Assembly: GCA_964435925.1 (NCBI GenBank)
Contig: CAYTBG010000108.1
Coordinates: forward strand, 1 to 9,121
Origin: SOIV01 sp964435925
GTDB lineage: Bacteria; Acidobacteriota; Aminicenantia; Aminicenantales; Aminicenantaceae
Length of the DNA: 9,121 nt
Reading direction: 5' to 3'
Shown: in pieces, positions 7,324 through 9,121 of the stretch
Position numbering within the stretch: the stretch's first letter is position 1
Layout: each line of letters opens with the position of its first letter
The notes under the pieces: model-generated
What the model was told of the DNA's origin: nothing
What the model saw: only the letters and a program-made list of their open reading frames with translations
The model's database searches: none
Program-made: the position numbers and the translations under genes

Positions 7324-7352
7324 ATTTTAATTATCCCCAGAAAAGAAATCAA
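7324..7352 (-). promoter_or_regulatory. Candidate sigma70-type promoter of the DUF47-PiT operon
   Basis: On the minus strand, TTGATT (7347-7352) and TAAAAT (7324-7329) are separated by the ideal 17 bases. They match consensus at 4 and 5 of 6 positions. Transcription from about 7317 would leave a leader of roughly 40 bases before the DUF47 ATG, containing its Shine-Dalgarno. I see no convincing Pho box next to it. Confidence 0.5.
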
Positions 7353-7404
7353 TGAATTCTTAAAAATCTTTGAATAAATCTTGGGGTCGACAGATTGAAG
7401 CATA

Positions 7405-7923
7405 TTACTGCTTTTTCTTTTTACCGTTTTTCTGAGATTTTTTAGCTTTTTTCTTTTTTTTCTTTTCTCTCTTTTTTAGTATTTCTTCCATCTTGAATTC
7501 CATATCTTGGTGGTGAGTCCCTTTCCAGAAAACGCGCCCGCATCGAGGGCAGATGGCAAAGGAAGTAACCCGTTCATAAATAAAAGGAGTCACTAAATTC
7601 TTGGCTCGCCTCTTTGGTAAATCTTTGAGCTCAACGTTGCATTCGATGCAGCGAGAATAAGGCCTTACCTCCGGCCAGAGGTCAAACTCATCCAAAACCT
7701 GCTCCACCTGAGGGTTCCAATCTTCGCTTTCTACAAACAGAGTTTTAATATCTCGCGATTTTTCAATCAGTCCGTTATCTCTGCTGAGAAGAACTCTGCC
7801 TTCTTTTTGAGCCAGAGCCATAAGAGCAGAATCTTCTATTTTGCTGAAGTAGACGGTATCAAACCCGAGAATTTTAAGCCATTTGGCTAACTTCCCCAGC
7901 ATGCAGTCAACGATAAATTTCAT
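7405..7923 (-). CDS. Mut7-C RNase-domain protein with zinc ribbon and lysine-rich tail
   Basis: The 172-residue protein begins MKFIVDCMLGKLAKWLKILG, the hallmark of the Mut7-C (PF01927) PIN-like RNase domain. Asp6 and the SRD at 47-49 are candidate catalytic acids. A zinc ribbon follows (Cys92, Cys95, Cys125, Cys128) and the family ending GRVFWKGTHH (129-138). The family is predicted to be nucleolytic, but the substrate is not known. Residues 151-172 are an unusual extension, almost entirely lysine with a few A, S, Q, N, G, R and E residues, and they probably bind nucleic acid. The ATG at 7923 has no Shine-Dalgarno, and the promoter at 7944-7972 lies so close that the mRNA leader would be very short. 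It is the only gene of its transcript upstream of the phosphate operon, unless there is read-through. Confidence 0.92.
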   Translation of the reverse strand: MKFIVDCMLGKLAKWLKILGFDTVYFSKIEDSALMALAQKEGRVLLSRDNGLIEKSRDIKTLFVESEDWNPQVEQVLDEFDLWPEVRPYSRCIECNVELKDLPKRRAKNLVTPFIYERVTSFAICPRCGRVFWKGTHHQDMEFKMEEILKKREKKKKKKAKKSQKNGKKKKQ

Positions 7924-7943
7924 GAAAAAAAGGTCTATCCAGG

Positions 7944-7972
7944 ATAATAGAGAATAAAAGGAAACATTTCAA
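7944..7972 (-). promoter_or_regulatory. Strong candidate promoter of the Mut7-C gene, near-leaderless
   Basis: On the minus strand, TTGAAA (7967-7972) and TATTAT (7944-7949) each match the sigma70 consensus at 5 of 6 positions and are separated by 17 bases. Initiation about 7 bases after the -10 would be near 7937, leaving a leader of only about 14 bases before the ATG at 7923. This agrees with the absence of a Shine-Dalgarno there. Confidence 0.6.
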
Positions 7973-7983
7973 CTGAGATTTTT

Positions 7984-8067
7984 TGTAGGGGCTTGATTTA
8001 TCTGTAGGGATTTGATTCATCAAATCCACAGGTTTATTTTGTAGGGGCTTGATTCATCAAGCCCACC
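7984..8067 (+). repeat. Palindromic intergenic repeat cluster, copy 2 (one half unit and two full units)
   Basis: The order is the same as in the cluster at 72-153. A half unit comes first (7984-8002, ending just past the loop). It abuts a full unit (8003-8030), then a 9-base spacer and another full unit (8040-8067). The middle unit has GGATTTGATTCATCAAATCC: two neighbouring stem pairs differ from the other copies on both arms, so the stem stays perfect. The last unit has GGGCTTGATTCATCAAGCCC. It lies between two minus-strand genes (NicO-like and Mut7-C), just upstream of the Mut7-C promoter. Confidence 0.85.
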
Positions 8068-8122
8068 TGTTTATTTGGTAGAAAAATTTTTTAAATAAAG
8101 GAATTTGAAAGAGAATTGATTT

Positions 8123-8839
8123 TTATAGGCCGAGGAATTGAACACTCAGTCCTGAGATAAATATCATCCCCCCAGCTAAAGCGTGAGCGTATCTCTCTAA
8201 GCGGCCCAAACGGAGAAATTTTACTCCCCAGGAAGAGACAGCGATAATAGTGAGCATTGTTAGTATTGTCGTCAAACCGAAGGCAATTGTAACTAAAATG
8301 AGCCCAAGGATATTTTGCTTCAGTGCAGGATACATGACAAGAGGGATTAATGGCTCGCAGGGTCCAAACACAAATATTATGAACAGTATCCAGGGCGTCA
8401 GGCTGGCACCTTTCTTCTCCTCATGCACATGAGAATGCTCTACCTCGTGCGTGTGAAGATGCTCATGTTTCTCGCCGTCGGCGTGAAAATGAATATGTTT
8501 ATGTGGCCTGTTTTTTATCGCTCTGTGCATTCCCCAAATAAAATAGGTGAAGCCAAAGCCGATGAGAAGCCAGGCTGCTGCCCCGCCTCGAAAAGATTCA
8601 ACTGACGTCAAGCGAGAAACAGCTAATCCCAGAGCAACTCCGACAAAGCCCAGCACTACAGAGCTCAGCACATGCCCCAGCCCGCAGAAAAAAGAGATAA
8701 GGAGAGTTTTAGAAAGAGACCATTTCCTTGCTCTGCTTATCACGATAAAAGGAAGATAGTGGTCAGGCCCAAGAACGGTATGGACAAGGCCCAAGGTTGC
8801 TGCCGTCCCTACTAAAACTAATATCTCGCTGCTTATCAT
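8123..8839 (-). CDS. NicO/UreH-like membrane metal transporter with His-rich loop
   Basis: The 238-residue protein has about six hydrophobic helices. The first carries H20-xxx-GPDH (24-27), comparable to the HxxxxDH signature of nickel/cobalt transporters (NicO, HoxN, RcnA) and UreH-like proteins. GLGH at 53-56 and FGPCEPLIPL at 158-167 are further intramembrane motifs. Residues 113-139 form a hydrophilic loop with eleven histidines in alternating HxH patterns, likely a metal-binding or sensing loop between helices 3 and 4. Nickel or cobalt transport or efflux is the family expectation. Direction and substrate are undecided, and no urease, hydrogenase or metal regulator is visible nearby. The ATG at 8839 has only a weak upstream AAGAA and lies 16 bases after the tRNA-Ala gene, so it may share the tRNA transcript. 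Confidence 0.85.
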   Translation of the reverse strand: MISSEILVLVGTAATLGLVHTVLGPDHYLPFIVISRARKWSLSKTLLISFFCGLGHVLSSVVLGFVGVALGLAVSRLTSVESFRGGAAAWLLIGFGFTYFIWGMHRAIKNRPHKHIHFHADGEKHEHLHTHEVEHSHVHEEKKGASLTPWILFIIFVFGPCEPLIPLVMYPALKQNILGLILVTIAFGLTTILTMLTIIAVSSWGVKFLRLGRLERYAHALAGGMIFISGLSVQFLGL

Positions 8840-8855
8840 TTCTTACAATTTATAA

Positions 8856-8931
8856 TGGTGGACGGTAGGGGATTTGAACCCCCGACCTCAGCATTGCGAA
8901 CGCTGCGCTCTCCCAACTGAGCTAACCGCCC
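8856..8931 (-). tRNA. tRNA-Ala (anticodon CGC), CCA encoded
   Basis: The 76-base minus-strand gene folds into a full cloverleaf. The acceptor stem GGGCGGT/ACCGTCC contains the G3-U70 pair that marks alanine tRNAs. The D arm is GCTC/GAGC. The anticodon arm CAGCG/TGCTG has loop TTCGCAA, giving anticodon CGC (reads GCG). The T arm is GGGGG/CCCCT with loop TTCAAAT. Discriminator A73 and the CCA end (8858-8856) are encoded. The gene is intact, with no sign of an integrated element at its 3' end: the transporter gene starts 16 bases further on. Confidence 0.97.
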
Positions 8932-9121
8932 ACACAAAAAGCATTAATGTAATAAAATTGAACTTAAAGAATTTAACACTTTTAAAGGATTTTTTCTACA
9001 GTATTGCGGATTATGCAGAAGAAAAAATCACATATAAATTAAGATGACAAAGGTTTTAATCTAAGTATTAAAAATCGCTGGTCATTATAAACAGCGGTTT
9101 GTTAATAAAGCTTTTATATTT
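8932..9121. other. AT-rich non-coding end of window
   Basis: I see no supported reading frame here on either strand. The region must hold the promoter of the tRNA on the minus strand, but no hexamer pair stands out clearly from the AT-rich background. A small inverted repeat, CGCTG (9076-9080) with CAGCG (9092-9096) around an 11-base loop, is followed on the minus strand by ATTTTT. It could be a weak terminator of a gene beyond the window edge, but the stem is only 5 pairs long. Confidence 0.4.

Noticed and set aside
7336..7385. Inverted repeat CCCCA...TGGGG between the Mut7-C and DUF47 genes as a terminator
   Set aside because: It has only 5 pairs, a loop of about 40 bases and no T-run. It also overlaps the better-supported promoter at 7324-7352.

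Overview
The window is a bacterial chromosome segment of moderate, slightly AT-rich composition with Shine-Dalgarno motifs (AGGAGGT type) and sigma70-like promoters. The gene set is a secreted Ntn-hydrolase, an unusual YbjQ/mutarotase-like operon, a PiT phosphate transporter with a DUF47 partner, a Mut7-C RNase-domain protein and a His-rich metal transporter. With its many short palindromic intergenic repeats, this would fit an environmental, probably uncultured lineage (for example an Aminicenantes-like or related candidate phylum). That placement is a weak inference: no marker gene here settles it.

Layout. Positions 1-38 hold the first 12 codons of a minus-strand gene that leaves the window. 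A non-coding stretch of about 520 bases follows. It holds a palindromic repeat cluster (72-153), an isolated TATAAT box and an orphan Shine-Dalgarno (203-250), and a roughly 177-base nested inverted-repeat element (281-457). The plus-strand gene 558-3080 encodes an exported penicillin-acylase/AHL-acylase family Ntn hydrolase whose catalytic and calcium-site residues are intact. Another palindromic repeat separates it from a convergent three-gene minus-strand operon: a YbjQ-family protein (4663-4995), a small four-helix membrane protein (4277-4657) and an exported mutarotase-fold protein (3138-4280).

Next on the minus strand is the phosphate module. A DUF47/PhoU-like protein (6604-7278) is followed by a PiT phosphate permease (5276-6511), with a good promoter just upstream of the DUF47 gene. 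Upstream of this lies a Mut7-C RNase-domain gene (7405-7923), whose promoter sits so close to its ATG that the transcript would be nearly leaderless. Then come a second palindromic repeat cluster (7984-8067), a NicO-like membrane transporter with a His-rich loop (8123-8839) and tRNA-Ala(CGC) (8856-8931). The last 190 bases are AT-rich and contain no gene that I can support.

How the genes work together: only two groups have a clear functional link, DUF47 with PiT (phosphate uptake) and the overlapping three-gene operon (function unknown). The other genes are housekeeping or accessory neighbours. I see no defence system, CRISPR array or complete transposon. The most unusual material is non-coding: the palindromic repeat clusters, which show compensatory stem changes and a repeated half-full-full layout, and the nested inverted-repeat element in front of the acylase gene.
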